From NCBI RefSeq assembly GCF_006152145.1, contig NZ_VDFV01000013.1, forward strand, positions 1 to 64,000: a DNA stretch of 64,000 nucleotides, written 5' to 3'. The notes beneath the pieces are model-generated. The model did not search any database, was not told the origin of the DNA, and saw nothing but the letters and a program-made list of their open reading frames with translations. The position numbers and the translations under genes are program-made. The DNA is from Rubellimicrobium roseum (GTDB lineage: Bacteria; Pseudomonadota; Alphaproteobacteria; Rhodobacterales; Rhodobacteraceae). Positions 1 to 7,517 of the stretch are shown here, one piece after another (position 1 is the first letter of the stretch; each line of letters opens with the position of its first letter).

Positions 1-376
1 CCAAAAGCACAGTGCAGCCGAGACGAAGACGGTTGCTCTGAAGGCGTTCAGCTACATCATCTCTGAGTGGCAGATCCCCATTCCCGAAGCGGCCGCGCTG
101 GCCGATATGTCGGAGTCCACATGGAAACGGGCAAGAAGGGCGGGCTACACAGGCGATCTCACCCATGACCAGCTGTTGCGGCTCAGCGCAGTGGTCGGGA
201 TCTACAAGGCCCTGAAGCTCTACTTCAGCGACCCTATCGCGAGGCGCTGGATTACCCTGCCGAACGATGGCCCTTTGTTTAACGGAGAACGCCCGATCGA
301 TACCATGATCCGCGAGGGCCTGCCGCAGTTCCTGCAGGTCCGGACCTACCTTGATGCACTGCGCGGGGGTGCATGA
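1..376 (+). CDS. Xre/MbcA/ParS-type antitoxin, 5' end outside window
   Basis: The reading frame is open from base 2, upstream of the first ATG (107), so the gene begins outside the window. The visible protein contains an N-terminal helical region (AFSYIISEWQIPIPEAAALADMS) resembling the HTH-like part of Xre/MbcA antitoxins, followed by a C-terminal DUF2384-like part (LSAVVGIYKALKLYF...RPIDTMIREGLPQFLQVRTYLDALRGG). In this family the antitoxin blocks a RES-domain toxin and represses the operon. The stop overlaps the toxin start by 4 nt (ATGA), and the next gene is a RES protein, which strongly supports the assignment. The true start and promoter cannot be seen. Confidence 0.88.
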   Translation, partial: QKHSAAETKTVALKAFSYIISEWQIPIPEAAALADMSESTWKRARRAGYTGDLTHDQLLRLSAVVGIYKALKLYFSDPIARRWITLPNDGPLFNGERPIDTMIREGLPQFLQVRTYLDALRGGA

Positions 377-1065
377 GGCTCAGCCCGATCAATGATCGTG
401 GCCTCGTCCGGCTAATCCCTGCGACGTACCACAAGCCTCCGACACTGCGGGGCCTAGTCGACACGGATGACCAGTTTGAAATCCTCGTGGAAATCGAGGG
501 ACTGACGAGCGCGCGGCTAATTGCGGAGCGCGGCCGCTCTCTTCACCTCGACCGGCGTGAACTGGCCTTCGCACGTCGGGCCCGAGATTTACAGGTTTAC
601 GGCAATAGCCACGTCAACGCCGCCTTCACCTACACTCGTCCGACGGGCAACCGCTTCAACGACAGTACGCGTGGGGCGTGGTACTGCAGCTGGGACACCA
701 TGACGTCAATGGCCGAAGTTGCGTTCCACCGGACGCGGGAGCTGGACTATATCGGGATCTACGAGGACCAGGCGCGATATGTCGAGCTCTTGGCCGACTT
801 CATTGGGGACTTTCCGGACCTGCACGACGAGACCAGCCATCCTGCGCTTCACCCGGACCCGGACATTGGGTATCCCGAGGGCCAGGCACTCGCTCTGGCT
901 ATGCGGCGGGACGGCTATCGTGGCCTGATCTATCCTTCGGTTCGGCAGCCCGAAGGGCGCTGCCTCGTCGCCTTCGAACCCTCGGCCATACAGAACGCGC
1001 GGCCTGGCGCGAGCTGGGACCTGATCTGGAGCGGGTCGCCGGATTACAGGGTGCAGTTTCTGTAG
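373..1065 (+). CDS. RES-domain toxin (NAD+-targeting type)
   Basis: A 230-residue RES-domain protein. The conserved Arg, Glu and Ser of the family are visible in TRPTGNRFND...RGAWY, SMAEVAFHRTREL and GLIYPSVRQP. RES toxins such as MbcT degrade cellular NAD+ and are neutralised by Xre/MbcA antitoxins; that activity is family knowledge. It overlaps the upstream antitoxin by 4 nt, so the two are translationally coupled. The 3' end (codons for RDGYRGLIYPSV... to SWDLI) recurs as a diverged remnant at 2418-2543, beyond the recombinase gene. The protein continues 12 residues past the shared SWDLI block. Confidence 0.9.
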   Translation: MRLSPINDRGLVRLIPATYHKPPTLRGLVDTDDQFEILVEIEGLTSARLIAERGRSLHLDRRELAFARRARDLQVYGNSHVNAAFTYTRPTGNRFNDSTRGAWYCSWDTMTSMAEVAFHRTRELDYIGIYEDQARYVELLADFIGDFPDLHDETSHPALHPDPDIGYPEGQALALAMRRDGYRGLIYPSVRQPEGRCLVAFEPSAIQNARPGASWDLIWSGSPDYRVQFL

Positions 1066-1156
1066 AAAGGACCCACTGGGAGCATACCTAGGGGACGGAT
1101 TTGCGACTACTGTCCCGTGACAAATAAGCGGTCTACTGGAGGCTAGGCGGACGCAG

Positions 1157-1417
1157 TCAGCCTTTTCCGCTAGGTTTGCGGATGCGGATGCCGGGCCCGT
1201 CGTCGGGCGTGCCAATGAACTCTATACCGGCGGCTTCGAGCGTCACTCGAATGGTCTCCAAGTGCCCTTTCCGTGAGGCAGGCGAACCATCGTAGGTCTC
1301 GTAGCGTACGATGGTGGCGCTACCGACTCCTGTCTTTTCGGCCAACTCCCGCACCGACCAGCCTAGTGCCGATCGAGCTGCTCTAATCTGCTGACCAGTA
1401 AGATTCACCTCTTGCAT
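1157..1417 (-). CDS. Small XRE-family HTH regulator
   Basis: An 86-residue protein, almost entirely one HTH_XRE domain: LTGQQIRAARSALGWSVRELAEKTGVGSATIVRYE at about residues 5-39, then LETIRVTLEAAGIEFI, a typical tail of this subfamily. The start at 1417 (MQEVNLTGQQ) is preferred because the domain begins there and a longer start would run through the divergent promoter and into the recombinase gene. It is divergent from the recombinase with only 29 bp between start codons, and a GATAA-N5-TTATC palindrome lies in that gap. It probably represses itself and perhaps the recombinase. Confidence 0.85.
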   Translation of the reverse strand: MQEVNLTGQQIRAARSALGWSVRELAEKTGVGSATIVRYETYDGSPASRKGHLETIRVTLEAAGIEFIGTPDDGPGIRIRKPSGKG

Positions 1418-1420
1418 TGT

Positions 1421-1435
1421 GATAAAAATCTTATC
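1421..1435. promoter_or_regulatory. Palindromic operator candidate between divergent starts
   Basis: GATAAAAATCTTATC is an inverted repeat with 5-bp arms GATAA/TTATC, placed inside the 29-bp gap between the XRE start (1417) and the recombinase start (1447). Binding here could control both genes. Assignment to the XRE protein is inference from position. Confidence 0.45.
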
Positions 1436-1446
1436 ATAAAGGGCCC

Positions 1447-2394
1447 ATGTCACAGGCTGGGCAAAACTACGATTGGCGCGCCGAGTTCATGCGCCTCGAA
1501 GGCGCCTATGCGCCTGCTACCATGCGGTCGTACTATACCGATGTCGAGATCTTCGTGATTTGGTGCCAGCAGAGGGGAGAGGCCCCATTTCCGGCGGCGG
1601 TGCTGACAGTATGCGCCTTCCTAGAAGCCCAAGCTCCCGCACTGGCGCCCTCGACAGTCCGCAGGCGGCTCTATGCTATTCGGAAAGCCCACGCACTTCT
1701 GGATCTGCCAGATCCAACGCAGCACGAGGAGATCAACCTGACCCTGCGGCGTATTCGGCGCTCCAAGTTCGAGAGGCCGAAGCAAGCAACCGGAATGACA
1801 CGCGAATATCTCGAGCGCTTCCTGGCAGTTCAGCCCGATACTCCGTTAGGCCTCCGAAACAAGGCCATGCTGTCGCTCGGCTACGACCTGCTGACGCGGC
1901 GCTCGGAACTGATTGCTCTGCAGATTGACGATCTCTCCTGGCGGGCTGATGGAACTTTGCGGGTCCTGATCAGGCGCAGCAAGGCCGACCCCTTTGGGCA
2001 GGGCCGGATCGCCTTCACCTCCCGGCGGTCGGCGGACCTGATCAATGCGTGGCTGGACTGGCGTGGCCTCACGATCAGGCCACTGTTCTGCCCGATTTAC
2101 CAGGGTAAAGCCATCAATCGAGACCTGAGCGACACGACGGTCAAGCGGCTGATCAAGACAGCCGCGAAGAGGGCAGGGCTGTATGACGTTGTGGCGGAGG
2201 GTTTCAGCGGGCACTCCATGCGTGTGGGAGCAGCGCAAGATCTCCTCTGCGCTGGGCATGACACCGTCTCCATCATGCGGGCAGGTGGGTGGAAGAGCAT
2301 CAACGTATTGGCGCGATACTTGGAGCACGCCGAGCACAATGTCTGGGAAGAAAGGCGGGCAGCGCCTCCGCCGGCCGGCGCGGAGGCTCGGTAA
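1447..2394 (+). CDS. Tyrosine recombinase / integrase
   Basis: A 315-residue site-specific recombinase. The N-terminal SAM-like core-binding domain (about 1-105: APATMRSYYTDVEIFVIWCQ...) is followed by the catalytic domain with Arg in LLTRRSELIAL (about 152), the H-x-x-R box GHSMRVGAAQDL (about 257) and the nucleophilic Tyr in SINVLARYLEHAE (about 291). It is XerC/phage-integrase-like and complete. The start lies 29 bp from the divergent XRE gene; AAAGGG just upstream is a close-spaced ribosome binding site. A diverged copy of the RES gene end follows directly, so this module may have moved near or into toxin genes. No attachment core was identified. Confidence 0.93.
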   Translation: MSQAGQNYDWRAEFMRLEGAYAPATMRSYYTDVEIFVIWCQQRGEAPFPAAVLTVCAFLEAQAPALAPSTVRRRLYAIRKAHALLDLPDPTQHEEINLTLRRIRRSKFERPKQATGMTREYLERFLAVQPDTPLGLRNKAMLSLGYDLLTRRSELIALQIDDLSWRADGTLRVLIRRSKADPFGQGRIAFTSRRSADLINAWLDWRGLTIRPLFCPIYQGKAINRDLSDTTVKRLIKTAAKRAGLYDVVAEGFSGHSMRVGAAQDLLCAGHDTVSIMRAGGWKSINVLARYLEHAEHNVWEERRAAPPPAGAEAR

Positions 2395-2417
2395 CGTCGG
2401 TCATCAGGCGTTTGAGT

Positions 2418-2543
2418 CGGCGGGAGGGCCATCGTGACTTGATCCACCCTTTTGTTCGACACCCGGGAGGAGGCTGCCTCGTACTCTCCGATCACTTGGC
2501 CATCCAGAACGTGCGGCCCGGCGCGAGTTGGGATCTGATCTGA
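2418..2543 (+). pseudogene. Remnant of a second RES toxin gene (C-terminal end only)
   Basis: Codons 2418-2543 encode about 41 residues (RREGHRDLIHPFVRH...AIQNVRPGASWDLI, then TGA) that align without gaps to residues near the end of the RES toxin at 373-1065; by hand about 26 of 40 residues match. No upstream RES sequence is present, so it is a decayed fragment of a paralogue rather than a gene. Its position immediately after the recombinase places RES-derived sequence on both sides of the XRE/recombinase module. Confidence 0.75.
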
Positions 2544-2657
2544 AAGGAGATACCCGGTTTCACCATTCGGGGTCCGTGATGTGTCGGGCGAGGAACCTGA
2601 AGTTGGACGCCCCTCGAGGTGCAGGGCACGTCGGAGTGGTAACGGGCTCACGCGCCA

Positions 2658-2942
2658 TCAGAGCAGGTCCTCCCACTGGCGGGCGCCGTGGAGAATGCGC
2701 ACGAACTCCACGTCCTCGCCGGTCTGGCGGTAGAGCAGCAGGTAGCTGCCCTCGGGCCAGAAGCGGAGGTCGGACCGGATATCGGGGCGCGCGACGCCGA
2801 GGCCCGGCAGCTCGGCGAGACGGGCGCAGCGCTCCTCTATGCGGTCGAGCCAGCGGCGGGCGGCGCGGGGGTTGTCGGCGGCAATGTGGAGGGAGATGAC
2901 CTCAAGATCGGCCAGCGCAGCGGGGAGGAGGCGGTAGGCCAT
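2658..2942 (-). CDS. parE: ParE/RelE-family toxin
   Basis: A 94-residue protein with the ParE/RelE fold signature: YRLLPAALADLEVISLHIAADNPRAARRWLDRIEERCARLAELPGLGVARPDI near the N-terminus and YLLLYRQTGEDVEFVRILHGARQWEDLL at the end. ParE toxins poison DNA gyrase; other members of the fold are mRNA interferases, so the target is not decided by sequence alone. Its ATG follows the antitoxin stop with no gap (TGAATG), the normal order antitoxin-toxin. Located in a cluster with a second toxin-antitoxin pair and a recombinase. Confidence 0.9.
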   Translation of the reverse strand: MAYRLLPAALADLEVISLHIAADNPRAARRWLDRIEERCARLAELPGLGVARPDIRSDLRFWPEGSYLLLYRQTGEDVEFVRILHGARQWEDLL

Positions 2943-3224
2943 TCAGGAGCGAAGGGCCAATATATCCCCGTTGTCCAAGCTCGCGCGGAGGGCGCGGAAG
3001 GCCTCGGCGCCGTCTTGGGCCGGGCCGCTGGCGAGACCCTCGTCCCAGAGGCGGCCCAGTTCCGTCATGGCGCGCTCCCGCTGAATGCGCCGAGCCTGCC
3101 AGTCGCGTAGCGCCTCGCGCATGACCTCACTGGCGGAGGCGTATTCGCCGGCTTCGACAACCTCGCGCATCATCGTAGCCATCTCGGGCGTGAGCGCGAC
3201 GCTGACCTTCTCAACGCGAGACAT
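2943..3224 (-). CDS. parD: ParD-type antitoxin
   Basis: A 93-residue antitoxin with an N-terminal ribbon-helix-helix ([40 protein letters not shown], about residues 4-43) and a disordered-looking C-terminal tail ([23 protein letters not shown]) matching the ParD pattern that wraps ParE. The ATG at 3224 is chosen because the RHH begins there; the frame is open much further upstream, through IS debris, but that extension has no antitoxin content. It directly precedes parE and probably autoregulates the pair. Confidence 0.9.
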   Translation of the reverse strand: MSRVEKVSVALTPEMATMMREVVEAGEYASASEVMREALRDWQARRIQRERAMTELGRLWDEGLASGPAQDGAEAFRALRASLDNGDILALRS

Positions 3225-3361
3225 GGGGCACCTCCGGACGTGATGGTAGGCAAGCTTACTACCCGCGGCAAGGGCGGATTGACTGGCGCCGTCGCTCCGC
3301 CAAGGCGTTGGCGGGCTCAGGCCAGCCGGCGAACTCCTGTCGCTTTTGGAACGCCAGAATC

Positions 3362-3443
3362 CATGTATCCGCAGCAGCGCCTCTTTAAGGTCGGCGGAAC
3401 TACTGCTCTTGAGAATGTAGCCGCTAGCCCCGCATCGAAGTGC
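3362..3443 (-). pseudogene. Fragment of a response-regulator receiver domain
   Basis: On the minus strand these bases encode [27 protein letters not shown], which resembles the alpha4-beta5-alpha5 end of a NarL-type receiver domain (pattern GA.GYLLK...A.EL..AI). The similarity stops abruptly next to the left end of an IS3-family fragment at 3449, suggesting that the parent gene was cut by that insertion. Only about 27 residues are recognisable, so confidence is moderate. Confidence 0.45.
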
Positions 3444-3448
3444 TGTGA

Positions 3449-3692
3449 TCCTCCGCCCCAGGGTTCGCTGAGACATCCCTGAAGGCTTATTGAAGCCGAT
3501 CGGAGGTGTTGAGATGGACAAGGTTGAGAGCAAAGGAGTCGTGGTCGCGGAGGCGTCAGTGGTCGGAGCGGCTCCGGGCCGGGAGCGGCGGATGACGGCG
3601 GGACGCAAGCGCGATGCGGTGCTGCGGCTTCTCCGGGTCGAGCCCCTGGAGATCGTGGCACGGGATCTGTCGGTGACGGCGGCCGAGATCAG
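3449..3692 (+). mobile_element. Truncated left end of an IS3-family element
   Basis: This stretch repeats the first about 240 bp of the intact element at 6115-7497: the terminal sequence TCCTCCGCCCCAGGGTTCGC, the pre-gene region and the start of orfA ([34 protein letters not shown]). It ends at about 3692, where IS630-type sequence begins in the same reading frame. The nucleotide sequence differs from the intact copy at many positions, so it is an older, separate insertion. Confidence 0.8.
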
Positions 3693-3977
3693 CGCAGCGG
3701 TCGCCCCGGGCGGGCATTCTGTGCTCGTGCTCGACGGCGCCGGCTGGCACGCCTCAGCCGCCTTGGTCGTGACCACCAACATCACCCTCCCGCCGCTGCC
3801 GCCTCGCAGCCCCGAGCTCAACCCAGTCGAGAACGCCAGACCTGCCTCAGTCTCCAAGTCTGAGAGGACGCCTCCGCCATCGTTGAGGCTTGCTGTCAGA
3901 CTTGGAGCCGCGTCCTGGCCCGGCCCGACATCGTACGCTCCGTCACCACCCGAGCCTGGGCCAGGGTCAATAGCTAA
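3693..3977 (+). pseudogene. Remnant of an IS630-family transposase (C-terminal part)
   Basis: Encodes [19 protein letters not shown]...[17 protein letters not shown], the second catalytic Asp region and the NPVEN block of IS630 DDE transposases. After NPVEN the frame breaks; the true C-terminus resumes in another frame as [23 protein letters not shown]...[11 protein letters not shown] followed by TAA at 3975-3977. The N-terminal half is absent here, although a separate IS630 N-terminal scrap lies at 5310-5420. Clearly inactive. Confidence 0.8.
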
Positions 3978-4005
3978 AGCCGCTGGCATGAGCAGTCTAA
4001 TCCCT

Positions 4006-5055
4006 TCACGTGGTCTGTCCGGCACAAGTCAGCTTAGGCCGCAGCATCAGACCCTTGCGGACTCTCTCCAAAGGCTTTTCGAACAGCAGGAAGAAAATCA
4101 CGCCCCCAATGACTGCCAGCACGAAAAGAATTACCAGAGAGACAACATCGGGAAGAAAATGTCGGAAGCCAAATAGGACTTTGTTGACAGCTGAGATGAA
4201 GAAGTAGTGGATCAGATAGATCGAGAACGATGCCTTGCCCAAGAGTAAGAGACTACGGCCAAGCAGGAGGCTCGAGAAGTAGGCAGTGCCTACTACGATG
4301 CTGCTCAGAATCCCGGCCGAGCCTACGCCCCAGTTGAACATCCCGACCGACGTGTGCTCGTTCCAGAACAGCGCATATACGAGCAGGAGAGCTCCTGAAA
4401 GGGCGAACGCAACACTGGCGAGAGCCGAGCTAATGCTGATGCGCGAGCAAACAAAGCACGTCCCGATCCCCATAGCAAACTGGATATTGTTTGGGTGGAA
4501 GAAGATACCCCAAAGCCAGTGAGAACTGCCGATAAGAAAGGAGGAAGTTGCCCAACCAACAATCATTATGAGGCCAGTGCGCCGGCTTACTAGCACCACG
4601 GCGAAGAGTAAGTAGAACAGCATCTCCTGGCGCAGCGTCCAGAGCACGATTGGCACGGGGTCTTTAGGATAGGGTACGAGGAGTGCCGAGGAAAGCAGGA
4701 CGTCAATGTTGTCAGCGAAAGGTTTGCCTGAAAGTATAGTCGAGGAGGCAGTGAAGATCAGCGCTGTTAGAGCGACCAACGGATAGATCCGCAGCGCGCG
4801 GTTAACTAAGAACTCCCTAGGTGACGGAACTGTCCTCCCGAGAAACAGAGGGACCGATATCACAAACCCAGAAAGGACGAAGAATAGATCGACACCGATG
4901 TTAAGCCCACTAGTGAGTGATCCTATCGCCTGGTTTCCATGATAATTGTCGCTCCCGATGAGAGCCCCTGCGTGGAAAAGGACCACCATGAGGGCCGCCA
5001 CACCTCGCAAGTATTGAAGGCTGGCTACCTTCTCGTTGGACGCTCTTGCCACCAT
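4006..5055 (-). CDS. Acyltransferase family 3 membrane protein (OafA-like)
   Basis: A 349-residue integral membrane protein of the acyltransferase-3 family. The N-terminus [23 protein letters not shown] carries the conserved Arg and the catalytic-type His in the first membrane helix, followed by [17 protein letters not shown]-like sequence ([14 protein letters not shown]) and about ten hydrophobic segments. Members transfer acetyl or other acyl groups to O-antigen, exopolysaccharide or other surface sugars. AAGGAGG about 10 nt upstream supports the ATG at 5055. It lies alone among IS fragments but close to the polysaccharide locus, so decoration of that glycan is a reasonable inference. Its base composition is clearly lower in GC than the right half of the window. 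Confidence 0.9.
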   Translation of the reverse strand: MVARASNEKVASLQYLRGVAALMVVLFHAGALIGSDNYHGNQAIGSLTSGLNIGVDLFFVLSGFVISVPLFLGRTVPSPREFLVNRALRIYPLVALTALIFTASSTILSGKPFADNIDVLLSSALLVPYPKDPVPIVLWTLRQEMLFYLLFAVVLVSRRTGLIMIVGWATSSFLIGSSHWLWGIFFHPNNIQFAMGIGTCFVCSRISISSALASVAFALSGALLLVYALFWNEHTSVGMFNWGVGSAGILSSIVVGTAYFSSLLLGRSLLLLGKASFSIYLIHYFFISAVNKVLFGFRHFLPDVVSLVILFVLAVIGGVIFFLLFEKPLERVRKGLMLRPKLTCAGQTT

Positions 5056-5309
5056 AGTGAGGTTGCCTCCTTGATACTGCTTCCGGCGCCCCGGTACAGC
5101 AACTCAGAAAGTGGCGCCATTGCGGCGAATGCCGCTCAAATAGATGACGTAGCAGGACATCTACGCAGGGCCCCTCCCCGATGTAGAGTGCTGCTGACCT
5201 TGCTTGCCTTTATTCCTGCGTCATGCCAACGGCCACTGGCGGTGACTTGGGGCTTTTCGGGCGGGGGCTGCGGTAATTCACTCTGTGCGTGGCATGGAGG
5301 GAGGTAACG

Positions 5310-5420
5310 ATGCCGACGGGGCGAACTGTGGAGATCACGCGCACCGAGCCGTCCGCTACGGAGCTTCGGCGCGCGGAGGCGCGAAGCCGTGATGGGCACT
5401 CGACGCGACGGGTGCTGGCG
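5310..5420 (+). pseudogene. Remnant of an IS630-type transposase N-terminus
   Basis: From ATG 5310 the translation (MPTGRTVEITRTEPSATELR and onward to STRRVLA, about 37 residues) resembles the extreme N-terminus of IS630-family transposases (pattern VEI.RT..SA.ELR..A....G...RR.LA). Similarity is lost after about 5420 and no further transposase sequence follows on this strand. Together with the C-terminal piece at 3693-3977 it shows repeated insertion and deletion in this zone. Confidence 0.5.
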
Positions 5421-5474
5421 CCGGAAGACAGAACCTGCACCGCGCCGGGTTTGCCGGATGCCGGTTGGTCTAAG

Positions 5475-5699
5475 CTACGCGGCCAAAGCGGATTGCTCCA
5501 GAGCGGCGTAGAAGTTTGCTTCGGCTTCGGCCGGCGGGGTGTGTCCGATCGGTTCTAGGAGACGCCGGTGGTTGAACCAGTCCACCCATCCGAGGGTGGC
5601 GTAGTCGACATCCTCGAAGCTGCACCAAGGTCCGCAGCGATGGATCACCTCGATCTTGAAGAGACCGGTGATCGTCTCGGCTAGGGTGTTGATGCTCCT
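5475..5699 (-). pseudogene. Remnant of an IS3-family OrfB (C-terminal part)
   Basis: Minus-strand translation INTLAETITGLFKIEVIHRC...WVDWFNHRRLLEPIGHTPPAEAEANFYAALEQSALAA is the characteristic C-terminal end of an IS3-family OrfB transposase, a different subgroup from the intact element at 6115-7497. It lacks the first two catalytic Asp residues. The similarity ends at about 5699, where IS110 sequence begins on the opposite strand. Confidence 0.8.
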
Positions 5700-5702
5700 G
5701 TG

Positions 5703-5996
5703 TCCATCAAAGGGGGCCCGATCGTCGCGGCAACCCTCATGGCTGAACTGCCTGAGCTCGGGACCATCGACCGGCGAATCATCGGTGGAGGGCGACCCAA
5801 TATCCGCACGATACTCTACTTGGCGGCTCTCCACGCCTCTCGCCACTTGCTGGCGTTTGGTCACTTCCGACGGCGCCTCGAAGCAGCCGGCAAGCCGGTC
5901 AAGGCCGCGCTAACCGCAGCCGCCCGAAAGCTACTGACCGTCCTCAACACCATGATCGCTTCGGAGACCGACTGCCTCGAAACCGCACCGTCCTGA
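5703..5996 (+). pseudogene. Remnant of an IS110-family transposase (C-terminal part)
   Basis: Encodes GPIVAATLMAELPELGTIDRR directly joined to IIGGGRPNIRTILYLAALHASRH...AGKPVKAALTAAARKLLTVLNTMIAS. These are the helix-hairpin-like region and C-terminal domain of IS110 transposases, but the segment normally lying between LDRR and GGRP (including the block usually reading LAGLAPF) is deleted. No RuvC-like N-terminal DEDD domain is present. The fragment abuts the IS3 remnant at 5475-5699. Confidence 0.8.
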
Positions 5997-6178
5997 GTAC
6001 AGTTGCCCTCAAACCCGGCGCGGTTCAGTCGTGCGGTAAGCGGCAGGGAAAGGTGGTCATTCCCAGCGACCAGCCCGCTCAGCCTATAAGGGGAGTCCTG
6101 CCTGAGCTCTGCAATCCTCCGCCCCAGGGTTCGCTGAGACACCGCTGAAGGCTTATTGAAGCCGACCGGAGGTGTTGG

Positions 6179-6565
6179 ATGACGGATGGGAAGCACGGAG
6201 GAGCCGCGGGCGCGGAGACCTCAGGGATCGGAGCGTCCGCGGCTCCGGGGCGGGAACGGCGGATGACGGCGGGGCGCAAGCGCGACGCGGTTCTTCGGCT
6301 TCTCCGGGCCGAGCCCCTGGAGATCGTGGCGCGGGAGCTCAGCGTCACAGCCGCGGACCTGAGCGCCTGGCGGGAAGCGTTTCTGGAGGCGGGCGCCGCA
6401 AGCCTGAAGGCGCGGGAGCGGGATGACCGCGATGAGAAGATCGACCGCTTGCAGTCGAAGCTCGGCGAGGTGCTGATGGACAACGAGTTGCTCCAGGCCA
6501 AGGTCGACCGGCTCGAGGCCGGAGGTGGCGGTGGCCCTTTTGGGTCGCGGAGGTCGAAGCGATGA
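6179..6565 (+). CDS. IS3-family OrfA (HTH protein)
   Basis: A 128-residue protein: an N-terminal linker, a basic helix-turn-helix region ([41 protein letters not shown], about 30-75) and a C-terminal leucine-zipper-like coiled coil (DEKIDRLQSKLGEVLMDNELLQAKVDRLEAG, about 84-115). OrfA binds the element ends, and in IS3 elements it can also be fused to OrfB by programmed frameshifting. Here its stop overlaps the OrfB start as ATGA. A diverged 5' piece of the same gene lies at about 3514-3692. Confidence 0.88.
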   Translation: MTDGKHGGAAGAETSGIGASAAPGRERRMTAGRKRDAVLRLLRAEPLEIVARELSVTAADLSAWREAFLEAGAASLKARERDDRDEKIDRLQSKLGEVLMDNELLQAKVDRLEAGGGGGPFGSRRSKR

Positions 6566-7461
6566 GCCCCGCCGTCTCGATCTCCACGCGCCGTCCCTAC
6601 GGCTTGGCCCGGGTCTGCCGGGTCTGGGGCGTTGCCCGCTCGGGTGTGTATCGGCGGCGTCGGCCGGCTGACGCTCCGGCGATGCCGCGCCGGCGACCAG
6701 GGCCGCAGGGGCCAATGCCGGACGCAGCCCTGGTCGAGGCGATCCGGGGCGTGCTCCTCGCCAGCCCGTTTCACGGCGAGGGCTACCGCAAGGTCTGGGC
6801 GCGGCTGCGCCATGCTGGCCTGCGCAGCTCAAAGGAGCGCGTGCGACGGCTCATGCGCGAGAACGGCCTCTCAGCGCCCGTCCGAACCGGCCGCCCCACC
6901 GGCCCGCGCAACCACGACGGCACGATCATCCCTGAGAGCATCGACACGATGTGGGGCACGGACATGACCGCCGCCTTCGCCACCGAGCATGGGCAGGTCG
7001 CCGTCTTCGTTGCCGTTGATCACTGCTCGGCGGAGTGCGTGGGCCTCCACGCCGCCCTGCGCGGCACCCGCCACGAGGCACTGGAGCCGGTCCGGCAGGG
7101 CGTCGCGGAGCGCTTCGGAGCTGTCGAGAAGGACGCGGCCACCGGCCTCTCGATCCGCCATGACCACGGAAGCCAGTACATGTCGCACGACTTCCAGAAA
7201 GAGATCGCCTGGCTCGGCGCCTCCTCGTCGCCGGCCTTTGTCCGTGCCCCTGAAGGCAACGGCTGCGCTGAGCGCTTCATCCGCACCCTGAAGGAGAACC
7301 TGCTCTGGGTCCGGACCTTCCGCACCGTCGAGGAACTCCGGCTTGCCTTGCTCGAGTTCAAGCGGACCTACAATGAGCACTGGCTGATCGAGCGGCATGG
7401 CCACCGCTCGCCCGCCCAGTTCCGACGCGACCAGATGGACACCATGCCCCTGGCCGCATAA
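6562..7461 (+). CDS. IS3-family OrfB transposase (DDE integrase core)
   Basis: A 299-residue rve-type transposase, complete. It carries an N-terminal HTH_21-like segment (HGEGYRKVWARLRHAGLRSSKERVRRLMRENGL) and the DDE triad: Asp in MWGTDMTAAF (about 134), Asp in IRHDHGSQYM (about 203) and Glu in EGNGCAERFIRTLKENL (about 239). The C-terminus (TYNEHWLIERHGHRSPAQFRRDQ) is of the usual length. It cuts and joins the element ends together with OrfA. The start at 6562 overlaps orfA by 4 nt. Confidence 0.92.
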   Translation: MSPAVSISTRRPYGLARVCRVWGVARSGVYRRRRPADAPAMPRRRPGPQGPMPDAALVEAIRGVLLASPFHGEGYRKVWARLRHAGLRSSKERVRRLMRENGLSAPVRTGRPTGPRNHDGTIIPESIDTMWGTDMTAAFATEHGQVAVFVAVDHCSAECVGLHAALRGTRHEALEPVRQGVAERFGAVEKDAATGLSIRHDHGSQYMSHDFQKEIAWLGASSSPAFVRAPEGNGCAERFIRTLKENLLWVRTFRTVEELRLALLEFKRTYNEHWLIERHGHRSPAQFRRDQMDTMPLAA

Positions 7462-7517
7462 TCGCAATCGAGTGTCTCAAGATCCGGGGGCGGTACAGCA
7501 ATAAAGCCGATCGGCGG

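Larger units (their letters stand above)
6115..7497 (+). mobile_element. Intact IS3-family insertion sequence with 4-bp target duplication
   Basis: A 1383-bp element holding complete orfA and orfB. The imperfect terminal inverted repeats share CCGCCCC and TGAGACAC: left end TCCTCCGCCCC...TGAGACAC (6115 onward) and, reversed, right end TGTACCGCCCC...TGAGACAC (ending 7497). It is flanked by GCAA on both sides (6111-6114 and 7498-7501), consistent with a 3-5 bp target duplication of this family. Intact genes plus a surviving duplication indicate a recent insertion. It lies 20 bp beyond the stop of the wzy-like gene, without breaking it. Confidence 0.85.

Noticed and set aside
3490-4176. Long plus-strand open frame as a real gene
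   Set aside because: It is a chance fusion of an IS3 orfA start, an IS630 end and antisense of the acyltransferase gene.
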